Positions 16,642-24,756 of a DNA stretch of 31,851 nt are shown piece after piece. Position 1 is the stretch's first letter. The number at the start of each line of letters is the position of its first letter. The DNA is from Kaiparowitsia sp041742695 (GTDB lineage Bacteria; Cyanobacteriota; Cyanobacteriia; Elainellales; Elainellaceae), in NCBI GenBank assembly GCA_041742695.1, contig JBGTOF010000352.1:1-31851 (forward strand), written 5' to 3'. The notes under the pieces were generated by a model. That model was not told where the DNA came from. It worked only from the letters and a program-made list of their open reading frames with translations, and searched no databases. A program made the translations under genes and the position numbers.

Positions 16642-16686
16642 ACAAGTTTGGGGGCACCGTGCGTCGCGCAGTGCCCCCAAACTTGT
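16642..16686. terminator. Strong bidirectional hairpin terminator
   Basis: A perfect 16-bp stem (16642-16657 with 16671-16686) is extended inside by TGCG with CGCA, so the apical loop contains TGCGTCGCG. CTTGTTTCG follows on the plus strand. It separates the exported protein gene from the convergent YjbQ gene and can serve both. Confidence 0.8.
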
Positions 16687-16734
16687 CTTGTTTCGAGCTA
16701 AAGTAACGTTGGTTCGGTAAAGACCTAAGCCTAT

Positions 16735-16755
16735 GCCGCCTGCGTCGCGGGCAGC
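16735..16755. repeat. Small hairpin with TGCGTCGCG loop
   Basis: GCCGCC and GGCAGC (one mismatch) flank the nonamer TGCGTCGCG at 16741-16749. The same nonamer sits in the loop of the terminator 75 bp upstream and of the hairpin at 23595-23619. Confidence 0.45.
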
Positions 16756-16817
16756 GCGGGTTCGTAGGGTTGCAACAGCACAGCAATTGACCCAAGAATA
16801 GCCGGGGAGCAACACCC

Positions 16818-17237
16818 TCAGCCCTCGCCCCACACATGCACCACCAGTTCTCGCTGGTGGCGCTGGCGGCGATGTTCCCATAGGTAAATGCCCTGCCAGG
16901 TGCCCAGCATCAACCGCCCGTTTCCCACTGGAATTTGCTCTGACGTATGCGTTAGCACGCTGCGGATGTGGGCGGGCATATCGTCTGGGCCTTCGGTGCT
17001 GTGGATGTACTGGTTGCCCTCGGGTACTAGACGGGCCAGAAATGTTTCTAAATCCGCCAGCACATCAGGATCCGCATTTTCCTGAATGATCAGGCTTGCC
17101 GATGTATGGCGCAAAAATAGATGGCACATTCCGGTACGAACGCCCGAACGAGCCACAATCTCTGCGACATCAGCCGTAATTTTGTGCAGGCACTTCGGCG
17201 AGGTAGACAGATGCAAGACGTGTTGAATGTGGGGCAT
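16818..17237 (-). CDS. YjbQ / UPF0047 family protein
   Basis: The 139-residue product is a full-length YjbQ (UPF0047) protein. Conserved blocks are present in order: HLFLRHTSASLIIQENADPDV, EGPDDMPAHIRSVLT, and GTWQGIYLWEHRRQRHQREL with a C-terminal VVHVWGEG. Family members are compact homotrimers, some with weak thiamine-phosphate synthase activity; the physiological role is not settled. Conserved His residues in the first two blocks probably bind metal or phosphate. The gene is alone and co-directional with the glycosyltransferase gene about 80 bp downstream of that gene's stop. No clear Shine-Dalgarno sequence precedes the ATG. Confidence 0.9.
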   Translation of the reverse strand: MPHIQHVLHLSTSPKCLHKITADVAEIVARSGVRTGMCHLFLRHTSASLIIQENADPDVLADLETFLARLVPEGNQYIHSTEGPDDMPAHIRSVLTHTSEQIPVGNGRLMLGTWQGIYLWEHRRQRHQRELVVHVWGEG

Positions 17238-17317
17238 GGCGCAGACCGGGTAATTCGGCTGAGACGGGTTTAGTTTGACACAGAAAAACTAGGGTGAGGC
17301 TTGGGAGCGAGCTCACT

Positions 17318-18397
17318 TCAGCCCATAAGATATTCAATCACGCGCTGGGCGATCGCCTCATTGCCATCTGCTGGAACTGTCGTACCTTTACGAGGAGGCA
17401 GCAGGGGTTGGTGCAAAAAGTCCCAATCGCCCGAGAAAAATGCATCTGGCTCCATGACCTGATGATGGGCATAGTCTCGGATGCCTTCTAACAGCACGGC
17501 AGATTCGGCAAACTCTCGCCGGGTGATAGAAATAATCGGAAGCCCTAGCCGACAGGCTTCGGAAAACGTGCTGAACCCTGGCTTCGACACAACTCTGCTG
17601 CACAGCGGCATTAAATCGACGGGGCGGTAGTCTCGACCCTCGAGCTTAAGCAAATTGGGGAGATCGGGCGCGTGGCGATCGAGCGTGATGAATTGCCAAT
17701 CAGGGAACCGCTGCACATTATGGTAAGGAACTTGGTTCAGCCCTAAGCCACCAAAGGTCAGCAGCACTGTGGTCTCGCGGGGTGCGGTTAGCCCGAGAGT
17801 TTGGCTCAGCGCGTCGGCTGAAAAGCGGGGCGAACCCCCCGTGAGGCCAATGTCTTCCACGACGGGAAACGCGCTCATGGGTTCATGAAACGGCAACCGC
17901 AGCAGGCGATCGCACTTGCTGAAGCATTCTGCAATCCAATCGGCACTCTCTGTAAATTCGTCGCCCCAAGCGCGGTAGATGTAATCCCACCCAAAGTTGC
18001 TCATCATCCAGCAGGGGATGTTGGCCGCATGGGCGATCGCCGCCGCCAACGGGGGAATATCTGCCAACACCAGCCCTACTCGATTCTGCTGAATGAAGCT
18101 GACTTCTGAGGCAATCAGTTGACGCGATTGATCGCGAATCGCCTGCAGTTGGGCCAGCGTGGCGGGCAAATCCATCGTGATGCTGTCGCTCTGCACCACA
18201 CCCACATCATAGGCACGAGGCCGCAAAATAAAGTCGTCAGGAATGTAGGTTTCGAGCAGCCAGCGGGGGGCAGTGGTGGCCAATATCACTACGATCTCTG
18301 GGCAGCGGCGCTTGATTTCCGCCACAACCGAGGCCGTGCGGGTGGCATGACCAAACCCGTGGTTTGTAATTGCAACATACAAAATCGGCTGGGGCAT
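17318..18397 (-). CDS. MurG/arabinokinase-type glycosyltransferase-like protein
   Basis: A 359-residue GT-B-like protein. The N-terminus ITNHGFGHATRTASVVAEI is the glycine/histidine-rich loop of the MurG-like (GT28-type) fold and closely resembles the N-terminal region of plant L-arabinokinases. The second half has LLTFGGLGLNQVP, then LMPLCSRVVSKPGFSTFSEA and GLPIISITRREFAES, where nucleotide-sugar donors normally bind. No kinase domain follows, so only the glycosyltransferase-like half is present. Substrate and acceptor are unknown. It is probably cytoplasmic or membrane-associated, since no membrane segment is seen. YjbQ follows 80 bp downstream on the same strand and could share its transcript. 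Confidence 0.82.
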   Translation of the reverse strand: MPQPILYVAITNHGFGHATRTASVVAEIKRRCPEIVVILATTAPRWLLETYIPDDFILRPRAYDVGVVQSDSITMDLPATLAQLQAIRDQSRQLIASEVSFIQQNRVGLVLADIPPLAAAIAHAANIPCWMMSNFGWDYIYRAWGDEFTESADWIAECFSKCDRLLRLPFHEPMSAFPVVEDIGLTGGSPRFSADALSQTLGLTAPRETTVLLTFGGLGLNQVPYHNVQRFPDWQFITLDRHAPDLPNLLKLEGRDYRPVDLMPLCSRVVSKPGFSTFSEACRLGLPIISITRREFAESAVLLEGIRDYAHHQVMEPDAFFSGDWDFLHQPLLPPRKGTTVPADGNEAIAQRVIEYLMG

Positions 18398-18923
18398 AGT
18401 GGGTATGAATCTGATAGAGATCGGTGACTGTGTAAATTCAGTGAATGCGTGAATCTAGGGCGCTTGCCTAAAGAGTCTGACCTATTGGGAAAAAGACACT
18501 ACTGGCGTCAAGCTTAAGGGTGATATGCCCCTTCATTTATACCGAAAGATGTCGGGATTATTAATCCTCTTTTCCTATAAAACCCTTGCCTAGCCTGAGG
18601 TTGAGAACAATTGAGAAATGTTGATTTATGGGGGGCACATCGGTCGCCCTGCTGAGTCAAGGGGCGATCGCCCGATATCCATTGAGCAAATCGACAGCTC
18701 GGCAAAGGGAGCTCGTTTTGTCTTGCAGAGCTGATGAGGTAGCGCAACGGTTGCGCTATACCCTCTCTGCTGACGTTGGTCAGGGTGTAGGGATACTGGG
18801 GAACCTGTATCTTGTTTGCTAAATGAAACGCTCTAACCCCATGTAGGCCTTCTACCTCGTAAGATAGAGATCTCTATCCAAAGGGACTGCTCGAATTGTC
18901 GGTTTACATGGTGAAATAGAGGC
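18398..18923. other. Divergent intergenic region upstream of the caspase-fold gene
   Basis: About 525 bp between the glycosyltransferase gene (minus) and the caspase-fold gene (plus). It holds one HIP1 site near 18664 and a short inverted pair TACCCT...AGGGTGTA near 18760-18790. I see no gene; short frames on both strands have no recognisable product. Confidence 0.4.
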
Positions 18924-21134
18924 ATGGAACTGACACGCAGACAGTTTTTTCAGCGCATGGGCTGGGCGATCGCCGCGATCGGGGTCTCCCAGGGTAGCTT
19001 TTTGGTCACTGCGGATCGGTATCAGCGCGCTTTGGCTGCACCCAATCGCCGCAAATTAGCGTTGCTCGTGGGCATTAATCAATACCCCGAAGCCGTAAGC
19101 GATATTGCCGCCTCTAGAGGGAGTGTGCTGTTAGGCAGTCTAAGTGATGTGGCGCTCCAGCAAGAGCTGCTAATCCACCGATTTGGGTTTGCGAAAGGCG
19201 ATATATTGACCCTCTTAGACGACCGCGCTACCCGTGTTGGCTTTGAAACTGCGTTTCAGCAGCATTTAATTGATCAAGCTCAGCCTGATGACAGTGTGGT
19301 GTTTCACTTTAGCGGGCTGGGCAGTCGCGTGCGGCTGGGAGCCGACCAGGTTGAAGTGTCAACCCTCGTTCCCTTTGATGGGGTGATGCCCAGCGATGAT
19401 GCCCCGACTATTCGAGATGTGCCTGAAGAGACGCTGCGTTTACTCGGGCGATCGCTCTCTTCTTCAAACTTTACGGCAGTCATTGATGCCGGTGTGGCGG
19501 ATATGGGCGCGCCACTGGTTGGCAACTTGCGGGTGCGATCGCGCCCCCATGTGCCCTCAGGTCAACTTCATGCCGACGAGCAAGCGCTACAGGAGCAGTT
19601 GAGCAATGCCCTGGCCGAGACTCGCCGTAAGCGCAGCGATGCGCCACCCGGGGCCTGGCTGCGCGCTGCCAGCTCTGACGGCTCGGGCCGGGGGCTGGCG
19701 CTCGAGGGGCAGTGGAATGGGTTTGCGGCGGGGTTGTTTACCTATGCGCTAACACAATATCTCTGGCAAGTGACCGAGCCGCAAACGGTTCAGGTCGCGT
19801 TTGACGCCACGTCGGGCAGGGTAGAGCGAGTGACGACCCGAGCGCAGCAGCCCTCACTGGGGTTGGAGTCTGGGCGCGATCGCCCCTTGTACAGTCTGAT
19901 CCCCAACCAAGCTGCTGCCGATGGCGTGATTACTCAGGTCGAAGGAGATGGACGGGTGCAGGTATGGCTGGGGGGGCTGCCTGCCCATGCACTGACTAGC
20001 TATAGCGCGGGAGCCCAATTGGCGATCGCTGGCAGCACCCAACGGCTACAAGTCCGCAGTCGAGATGGGCTGCGGCTGATTGCCTCCCTTCCGTCTGACC
20101 TAGCCACATCCGTTAAAGACTTAATCGGGCAGCCCGTGCAGGAGCTAGTGCGGCTAGTGCCCAAATCTGTCGGGTTGACAGTGGCGCTCGACAGCCACTT
20201 GGAGCGAATTGAACGCGTTGATGCCACGAGCGCTTTTTCATCCGTAAAAGTGGCGACTGTCTCCGCCGGGGAGCAATCGGCAGACTTTTTATTTGGCAAG
20301 CTCAAACCTCGTGCTCAAACGCTGGCGGCCTCTTTGTCAGATAGCACCCTAGAGCCGCTGACGGCTCCTGCTAAGGGAGTCAACGCGACGAAACAGGGAT
20401 TTGGCCTGTTTTATCCGGCTCAGCTTGCCGTGCCTGGCACGGTTGCGTCTGATGAAGAAGCCGTAAAAACGGCGGTAAACCGATTGACCCCTGTGTTGCG
20501 ATCGCTCCAAGCAGTAAAACTGCTCAACCTGACCGAAAATGCAATGGCTTCAGGCATGCGGCTGCGAGTTGCCCTAGAAGCCGCAGGAGCCACTACCGAA
20601 CCCATTGCGCAGCAAGAAACCCTGCGATCGCTCAATTCCAATCGGGTCGAAGGAAGCACAGGCAATCGCCTGATCACGCTGCCAGCGGGAGAATCGGTTC
20701 AGTTTCGGCTGCATAATTTGGGCGATCGCCCGGTCTATGCAGTGTTGCTGCACCTAGTTCGCAGCGGCACCATGTTAACGGTGCAACTGCCGATCCAGCC
20801 TGACGATGATGCGGAAGACGGCATCCTAGAAGCCCCAGTGAATGTAGCGATCGCCCCGAGTCAGCCGCTGGTGCTGGCGGCCCCTGTTTCATCGCCGCAG
20901 CTTAGCCGCAGCTTTGTCTGTGTGAGCTATTCTCCCTTTGAACAGGTGCAGGCGATCGCCCGACGCCGTGAGCAAGCTAGCAAAGACGAGCGCCCGAGTG
21001 ACCTAGAACTAGCCCAGGCCGTGCTACAAGATTTGCAAGCCAATCTCAACGTATCGTCTGATGTAGTGCCTCTTAATATGTATCAGTGGGCCACGTTCAG
21101 CTTTTGCTACCAAACTCTGGTGGCTACTGTTTAG
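18924..21134 (+). CDS. Tat-exported caspase-fold protein with degenerate catalytic dyad
   Basis: A 736-residue protein. Residues 1-40 form a twin-arginine signal (LTRRQFFQ, a hydrophobic stretch, then ALAAP). A caspase p20-like domain spans about 43-230: KLALLVGINQYP, LQQELLIHRFGF, ILTLLDDRATR, DSVVFHFSGLGSR and VIDAG. In active orthocaspases and metacaspases these last two boxes read SGHG and DxC. Here Leu132 replaces the catalytic His and Gly190 replaces the catalytic Cys, so proteolysis by the usual dyad is excluded. A C-terminal region with VQFRLHNLGDRPVYAVLLHL resembles DUF4384-type beta domains. It is expected outside the cytoplasm. Family members with altered dyads are known in cyanobacteria; loss of both residues suggests a binding or scaffold role. 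Confidence 0.88.
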   Translation: MELTRRQFFQRMGWAIAAIGVSQGSFLVTADRYQRALAAPNRRKLALLVGINQYPEAVSDIAASRGSVLLGSLSDVALQQELLIHRFGFAKGDILTLLDDRATRVGFETAFQQHLIDQAQPDDSVVFHFSGLGSRVRLGADQVEVSTLVPFDGVMPSDDAPTIRDVPEETLRLLGRSLSSSNFTAVIDAGVADMGAPLVGNLRVRSRPHVPSGQLHADEQALQEQLSNALAETRRKRSDAPPGAWLRAASSDGSGRGLALEGQWNGFAAGLFTYALTQYLWQVTEPQTVQVAFDATSGRVERVTTRAQQPSLGLESGRDRPLYSLIPNQAAADGVITQVEGDGRVQVWLGGLPAHALTSYSAGAQLAIAGSTQRLQVRSRDGLRLIASLPSDLATSVKDLIGQPVQELVRLVPKSVGLTVALDSHLERIERVDATSAFSSVKVATVSAGEQSADFLFGKLKPRAQTLAASLSDSTLEPLTAPAKGVNATKQGFGLFYPAQLAVPGTVASDEEAVKTAVNRLTPVLRSLQAVKLLNLTENAMASGMRLRVALEAAGATTEPIAQQETLRSLNSNRVEGSTGNRLITLPAGESVQFRLHNLGDRPVYAVLLHLVRSGTMLTVQLPIQPDDDAEDGILEAPVNVAIAPSQPLVLAAPVSSPQLSRSFVCVSYSPFEQVQAIARRREQASKDERPSDLELAQAVLQDLQANLNVSSDVVPLNMYQWATFSFCYQTLVATV

Positions 21135-21230
21135 CGACTCGGATCTGAGGGCTACCCAGTGACTCTTGCCTCGTACGACTCCTGTGACGATTTTAGAATT
21201 CTTGATCGGATAGGGTCTAAAACCAGCACG

Positions 21231-22571
21231 TTAAGCGCTGTGTGGGCGGCTATTGTGAATCGGAAGGGAGATGGTCACGGTTGTGCCTTGGTCGGGCCTA
21301 CTTTCTAAGTGGATCTCGCCTTGATGGCGTTCTGCGATAGTTTTGGCAATCGCCAAGCCCAGCCCTGATCCCGGTGTCGGTGGGGTGCGATTGCCCGAGC
21401 CGCTGACATGAGACCGCGCCGGGTCAACCCGATAAAATCGATCAAATACATAGGGCAACGCTTCACTTGCAATGCCCACTCCTGTATCCTGAATGCTGAC
21501 CTGAAGCTGGCTAGAATTCGCTTTAGAGGCGTGCAGCGTCACCGTTATCGCCCCACTGCTGGGTGTATATTGCACCGCGTTGCTGATTAGATTGGTAAAC
21601 AGTCGCATCAGCTGATCGCGATCGCCCGCCACCGCCCCTAACTGCGCAGCCTCTACGACAGTGAGCGTGATGGGAATTGACTTATCAGCGGCGATCGCCT
21701 GCTGCTCTTCTACTACCTCTTGCAGCAGCTCATCTAGTGCCACCACAGTCTGACGGGGTAGCGTTAAGCTGCTATCTTGCCGTGCCAGAAACAGCAAATC
21801 ATCCACCAATCGCCCCAATCGCCGAGTGAGCCGCTCTATGACCCGAAGTTGTTGCTGCTGAAGCACCACATCCGGGTTAGGATCTGCCAGCGCGACCTGC
21901 ACATTGGTTTGAATCACTGCAATGGGATTGCGTAACTCATGGGACGCATCGGCTGTAAACTGCTTCAACCGCTGGTATGACTCACGCACTGGGGCGATTG
22001 CTAGCCCCGATAGCAGCCATCCCATCAACCCCACCACCGCCACCGTTAGCCCCGTCCCCAGCGCCAGATCTCGAATCAACTGCCGTGTGGGCTTTGTCAC
22101 CTCAAACCAGGGATGACTGACCCGCAAATAGCCCAGCAGTACGTGATGGTGCTCAACTTGTCGCGTTACCTGCCGCAGCAATTGCTCCCCGGACAGCCGC
22201 ACTGTTTCGCCCTCTGGGTTGGCATGCAGCGACACCGGTAGCGGTGCAGAAAACGTAGACCATACCAAGTTTCCAGCCGCATTAAACCATTCCAAGTCGA
22301 TGTGGTCATCTTCGACGGTTTCTGCATCGTCGCGAAAGCTGGCATCTATATTGAGCTGCAGCGACGGCTCTCCCAAGCTGCCCCCGAAGTCAACAGGTTC
22401 TACGACGAGCGATCGCGACACTACCTCAACCACATGGTTCAACGTGTCATCAATGCGCTCAATCAACGTGCTGCGCACATACCAATAAAAGCCGCTGGCA
22501 AATAGCAACAGCAATACCGCCGTCACTATCGTGTACCACAGTGCCAACCGCTGCCGAGTCACCTGAAACAT
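21231..22571 (-). CDS. Two-component sensor histidine kinase, orphan
   Basis: From the ATG at 22571 (a GGGGG stretch 7-12 bases upstream) the protein has 446 residues. Two membrane helices (about 13-31 and 170-193) flank a periplasmic sensor of about 130 residues rich in Asp, Glu and His, including EDDHIDLEW and VEHHHVL. A short linker without a full HAMP domain leads to the HisKA helix with FTADASHELRNP, whose His211 is the phosphorylation site. The ATPase shows the N box (NLISNAVQYTP), G1 (DTGVGI), F (FDRFYRVD) and G2 (GSGLGLAIAKT). The architecture resembles RppB/NrsS-type kinases. No response regulator lies within the window, so its partner is elsewhere. A TTG at 22592 would add seven residues. 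Confidence 0.88.
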   Translation of the reverse strand: MFQVTRQRLALWYTIVTAVLLLLFASGFYWYVRSTLIERIDDTLNHVVEVVSRSLVVEPVDFGGSLGEPSLQLNIDASFRDDAETVEDDHIDLEWFNAAGNLVWSTFSAPLPVSLHANPEGETVRLSGEQLLRQVTRQVEHHHVLLGYLRVSHPWFEVTKPTRQLIRDLALGTGLTVAVVGLMGWLLSGLAIAPVRESYQRLKQFTADASHELRNPIAVIQTNVQVALADPNPDVVLQQQQLRVIERLTRRLGRLVDDLLFLARQDSSLTLPRQTVVALDELLQEVVEEQQAIAADKSIPITLTVVEAAQLGAVAGDRDQLMRLFTNLISNAVQYTPSSGAITVTLHASKANSSQLQVSIQDTGVGIASEALPYVFDRFYRVDPARSHVSGSGNRTPPTPGSGLGLAIAKTIAERHQGEIHLESRPDQGTTVTISLPIHNSRPHSA

Positions 22572-22711
22572 GCTATGCCCCCAACTTGTCAAATCCTTGA
22601 AACCAAATCTGCAAAACCAAATCCTCGAAACAACTCGCTCACAAGGCTTTGACTCCTTTCAGTCTACGCTGCACTATGGTATGATTGCAGCCCTTGTCAG
22701 CCCTATTTTCC

Positions 22712-22750
22712 GTGCTAAACTTAGTCCGAGATACACAGCTCGGTTAGCAC
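22712..22750 (+). promoter_or_regulatory. Structured element upstream of the first RRM gene
   Basis: GTGCTAA (22712-22718) pairs with TTAGCAC (22744-22750), and CCGAG (22726-22730) pairs with CTCGG (22739-22743), leaving a 7-nt one-sided bulge. It lies 77-115 bp before the ATG at 22827, either in the promoter or in the mRNA leader. The CTCGGTT part recurs before the second RRM gene. Confidence 0.4.
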
Positions 22751-22826
22751 GTTTGTCTACATTTTGCTGGCAGGCACAGCTCCGGCTCATGTACCTCATT
22801 TCGTCAATTTTTTTCGGAGTCCATCC

Positions 22827-23144
22827 ATGTCAATTTATGTCGGAAATCTATCCTACGGAGCCACGCAGGAAGACCTTCAGGCTGTTTTTGCAGAATACGG
22901 TACTGTGAAGCGAGTTCAGCTTCCCGTCGATCGGGAGTCGGGGCGCATTCGCGGGTTTGGTTTTGTAGAAATGTCGTCTGATGCAGAAGAAGACGCCGCC
23001 ATCGAAGCATTGGATGGAGCAGAGTGGATGGGACGTGATCTCAAAGTCAACAAGGCTCGTCCGCGTGAAGATCGTCGCCCCTCGGGTGGTGGCGGTGGCG
23101 GCGGCTGGGGTGGTGGCGGCGGTCGCGGAAATACTTACCGCTAA
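22827..23144 (+). CDS. RRM-type RNA-binding protein with glycine-rich tail
   Basis: A 105-residue cyanobacterial Rbp-type protein. One RRM covers residues 1 to about 80, with RNP2 (IYVGNLSY) near residue 3 and RNP1 (RGFGFVEM) near residue 42, both with the expected aromatic residues. A glycine-rich tail follows (about 88-105). Such proteins bind single-stranded RNA and are often cold-induced; some target photosynthetic mRNAs to thylakoids. The start at 22827 has CGGAG seven bases upstream; a longer upstream frame is not plausible because it precedes the RRM with non-homologous sequence. It is divergent from the histidine kinase gene and paralogous to the gene at 31467-31769. Confidence 0.92.
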   Translation: MSIYVGNLSYGATQEDLQAVFAEYGTVKRVQLPVDRESGRIRGFGFVEMSSDAEEDAAIEALDGAEWMGRDLKVNKARPREDRRPSGGGGGGGWGGGGGRGNTYR

Positions 23145-23209
23145 CTGGCTCGCTTCGTCGTTCTCTAACCTAGCCTAACGCTATTGCATATGCGTCATTG
23201 ACCGATCAA

Positions 23210-23253
23210 CCATAGAAAAAGCCCATCTCCATTGGAATGGGCTTTTTCTATGG
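23210..23253. terminator. Strong bidirectional terminator after the first RRM gene
   Basis: A perfect 17-bp stem (23210-23226 with 23237-23253) includes five A before and five T after the GC core. It begins 66 bp after the RRM stop codon. Confidence 0.85.
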
Positions 23254-23349
23254 TTTGGCCCATTGCGTAGCCGCTACGTGGGTTGATGGGGTGGGTATAG
23301 TGCGAGCTACTCTATCCACAGACCATGCGGTGTTATTAATTTAAGGAAT

Positions 23350-23378
23350 GGTAGAGGCGAGCCCCCCTCGCCCCTACC
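23350..23378. repeat. Dispersed-type palindrome
   Basis: GGTAGAGGCGAG (23350-23361) pairs with CTCGCCCCTACC (23367-23378) with one mismatch and a 5-nt C-rich loop. The GGGGCGAG...CTCGCCCCTAC style is common among short dispersed intergenic repeats of cyanobacteria; membership in such a family is inferred. Confidence 0.5.
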
Positions 23379-23594
23379 GTCTGCCTTGTTCAGGCTAATC
23401 AGGAGTCAACTTCCAATTATCACTGTATGGGATGGGCGCAGAGTAGCGCCTCATCCGTTGGGCTTGTCCGAGAAGGCTATTTGGCGATCGCCCACCCGGC
23501 TATTCAGATTCATCCCCCCTAATGAATATAGGATGGCTGCAATTTGCTATGGCTATAATCTTCCCAGGGCGTAGGGTTAAGCCAAGGCTAGACC

Positions 23595-23619
23595 GTTCTG
23601 CTTGCGTCGCGAGCAGAAC
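23595..23619. repeat. Hairpin with TGCGTCGCG loop
   Basis: A perfect 8-bp stem (GTTCTGCT with AGCAGAAC) encloses exactly the nonamer TGCGTCGCG at 23603-23611. It is the clearest member of the hairpin group described in the findings. Confidence 0.55.
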
Positions 23620-23661
23620 AGTTTTAAGCATTTGCCGAACTAATCTAAATTTATGCAAAAG

Positions 23662-23710
23662 AGCCGCCGATGTGGATTCCTAACTATGTTGAGAATCCAC
23701 ATCGGCGGCT
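23662..23710. terminator. Terminator of the Dps gene
   Basis: A perfect 18-bp stem (23662-23679 with 23693-23710) closes a 13-nt loop. On the minus strand it starts 26 bp after the Dps stop and is followed by CTCTTTTG, a modest U-tract. Confidence 0.8.
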
Positions 23711-23735
23711 TAAGCTTATTCAGCTATTGCAGTAT

Positions 23736-24215
23736 CTAGGAAATCAGACCGTCGCCTTTTTCCAGAATCTCTCTCAGGAACCAGCGATGCTTTTGGTGTT
23801 CTTGCACTAGCCGAGTTAACAAGTCAGCTGTGCCGATATCGCCGCGCTCATCTGCTAGGCTCGTATCTTTGTGCATTTCGTCGATGATTAGTTCATGCGT
23901 GGCGATCGCCTCTTGCACCATTTCACGCACCGATAGTTGACCCGTAGACGGGTTGACCGTCGCGATTGAAAGGTAATCGGCGGGATCAGCTACAGGCTTA
24001 CCATCTATCATCAGACTGCGCTCTGCCAATTCATCAATCATGGCGAGTATGGCATTCCCATGCTCTTCAAACAGCAGATGCAAGTCGCGGAATAAGGGCC
24101 CATAGGTTGTCCAGTGATACTTCTTGTAGTTCAAGTAAGCCACTAGCGCGTTGGACTGCTGGCGATTAAGCGCCTGAACTAATTCTGTTTGACGGGCTTG
24201 AAACGTCGTAGTCAT
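23736..24215 (-). CDS. dps: Dps family ferritin-like protein
   Basis: A 159-residue four-helix protein of the Dps family, which forms 12-subunit cages that oxidise iron with peroxide and protect DNA. The ferroxidase ligands at the subunit interface can be placed by spacing: His34 (KYHW), His46, Glu50, Asp61 and Glu65. They match the H-12-H-4-D-11-D-4-E pattern, except that Glu50 replaces the usual Asp. The length is typical, and there is no long basic DNA-binding tail at either end. The gene is monocistronic with a strong terminator. TATCTAAC occurs twice upstream (24251-24258 and 24288-24295). I see no clear Fur or PerR box. Which cyanobacterial Dps subtype it is cannot be told from sequence alone. 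Confidence 0.9.
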   Translation of the reverse strand: MTTTFQARQTELVQALNRQQSNALVAYLNYKKYHWTTYGPLFRDLHLLFEEHGNAILAMIDELAERSLMIDGKPVADPADYLSIATVNPSTGQLSVREMVQEAIATHELIIDEMHKDTSLADERGDIGTADLLTRLVQEHQKHRWFLREILEKGDGLIS

Positions 24216-24689
24216 AAATGTCTCTCACGTATGTGGTGTCTGCGTTCCGTTATCTAACGTTCTATCGTTGGGTGCCTTCTGCTCTGCTATCTAACTAGAG
24301 CTCGATATGGATGGCACAGCTTGACACCGCAATTCATCAGCAAACCAAAATCTGGAATGGGTGTGCTCCCCTCTTGATGCACGGGGCTATCAGAAATTGC
24401 TGAGTGAAACCACTAGTCATCGGGAAGAACTCAACCTAGTTTGGCGATGTATCTAAACCAACGAGAGGCTTGATAACTCACCTCTTAATCATACTCGTTA
24501 TGAGTATGAGTTGCAACCCAGTATCAGCATCTACCGCTACGTGAGTGTAAGGGCGGTGCTTCAGTCCCCCAAGCACAAGGCAAAAGCACCGCTAAATCCT
24601 GCTGCTTACGTTGCGGGCCGCACGATTTAGGTATTTGCCGAATTAACGTTTAGAGTAGGACGAAAGATTAATCCCATTGAATACGCTGC
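24216..24689. other. Intergenic region between the Dps gene and the small membrane protein gene
   Basis: About 475 bp without a recognisable gene. It contains a CATACTC...GAGTATG hairpin near 24491, a 9-bp inverted pair GCGGTGCTT/AAGCACCGC (24553-24561 with 24584-24592), and a hairpin at 24600-24622 whose loop TACGTTGCG is close to TGCGTCGCG. It also holds the putative Dps promoter. Confidence 0.4.
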
Positions 24690-24735
24690 AAAAAAAGCAG
24701 AGTTGAACAGCATTTTGTTCAACTCTGCTTTTTTT
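24690..24735. terminator. Strong terminator after the 38-residue gene
   Basis: A perfect 20-bp stem (24690-24709 with 24716-24735) has seven A on one side and seven T on the other, around a 6-nt loop. It lies 22 bp after the stop of the minus-strand small gene and works in both directions. It is among the best terminators in the window. Confidence 0.9.
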
Positions 24736-24756
24736 GGTTAGATTCTGATACTCAAT

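Larger units (their letters stand above)
23254..23661. other. Intergenic region with small palindromes
   Basis: No credible gene. It contains GCGTAGCCGCTACG near 23265, a 12-bp hairpin at 23350-23378, a HIP1 site near 23485, and the TGCGTCGCG-loop hairpin at 23595-23619. It looks like a collecting site for short dispersed palindromes. Confidence 0.45.
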
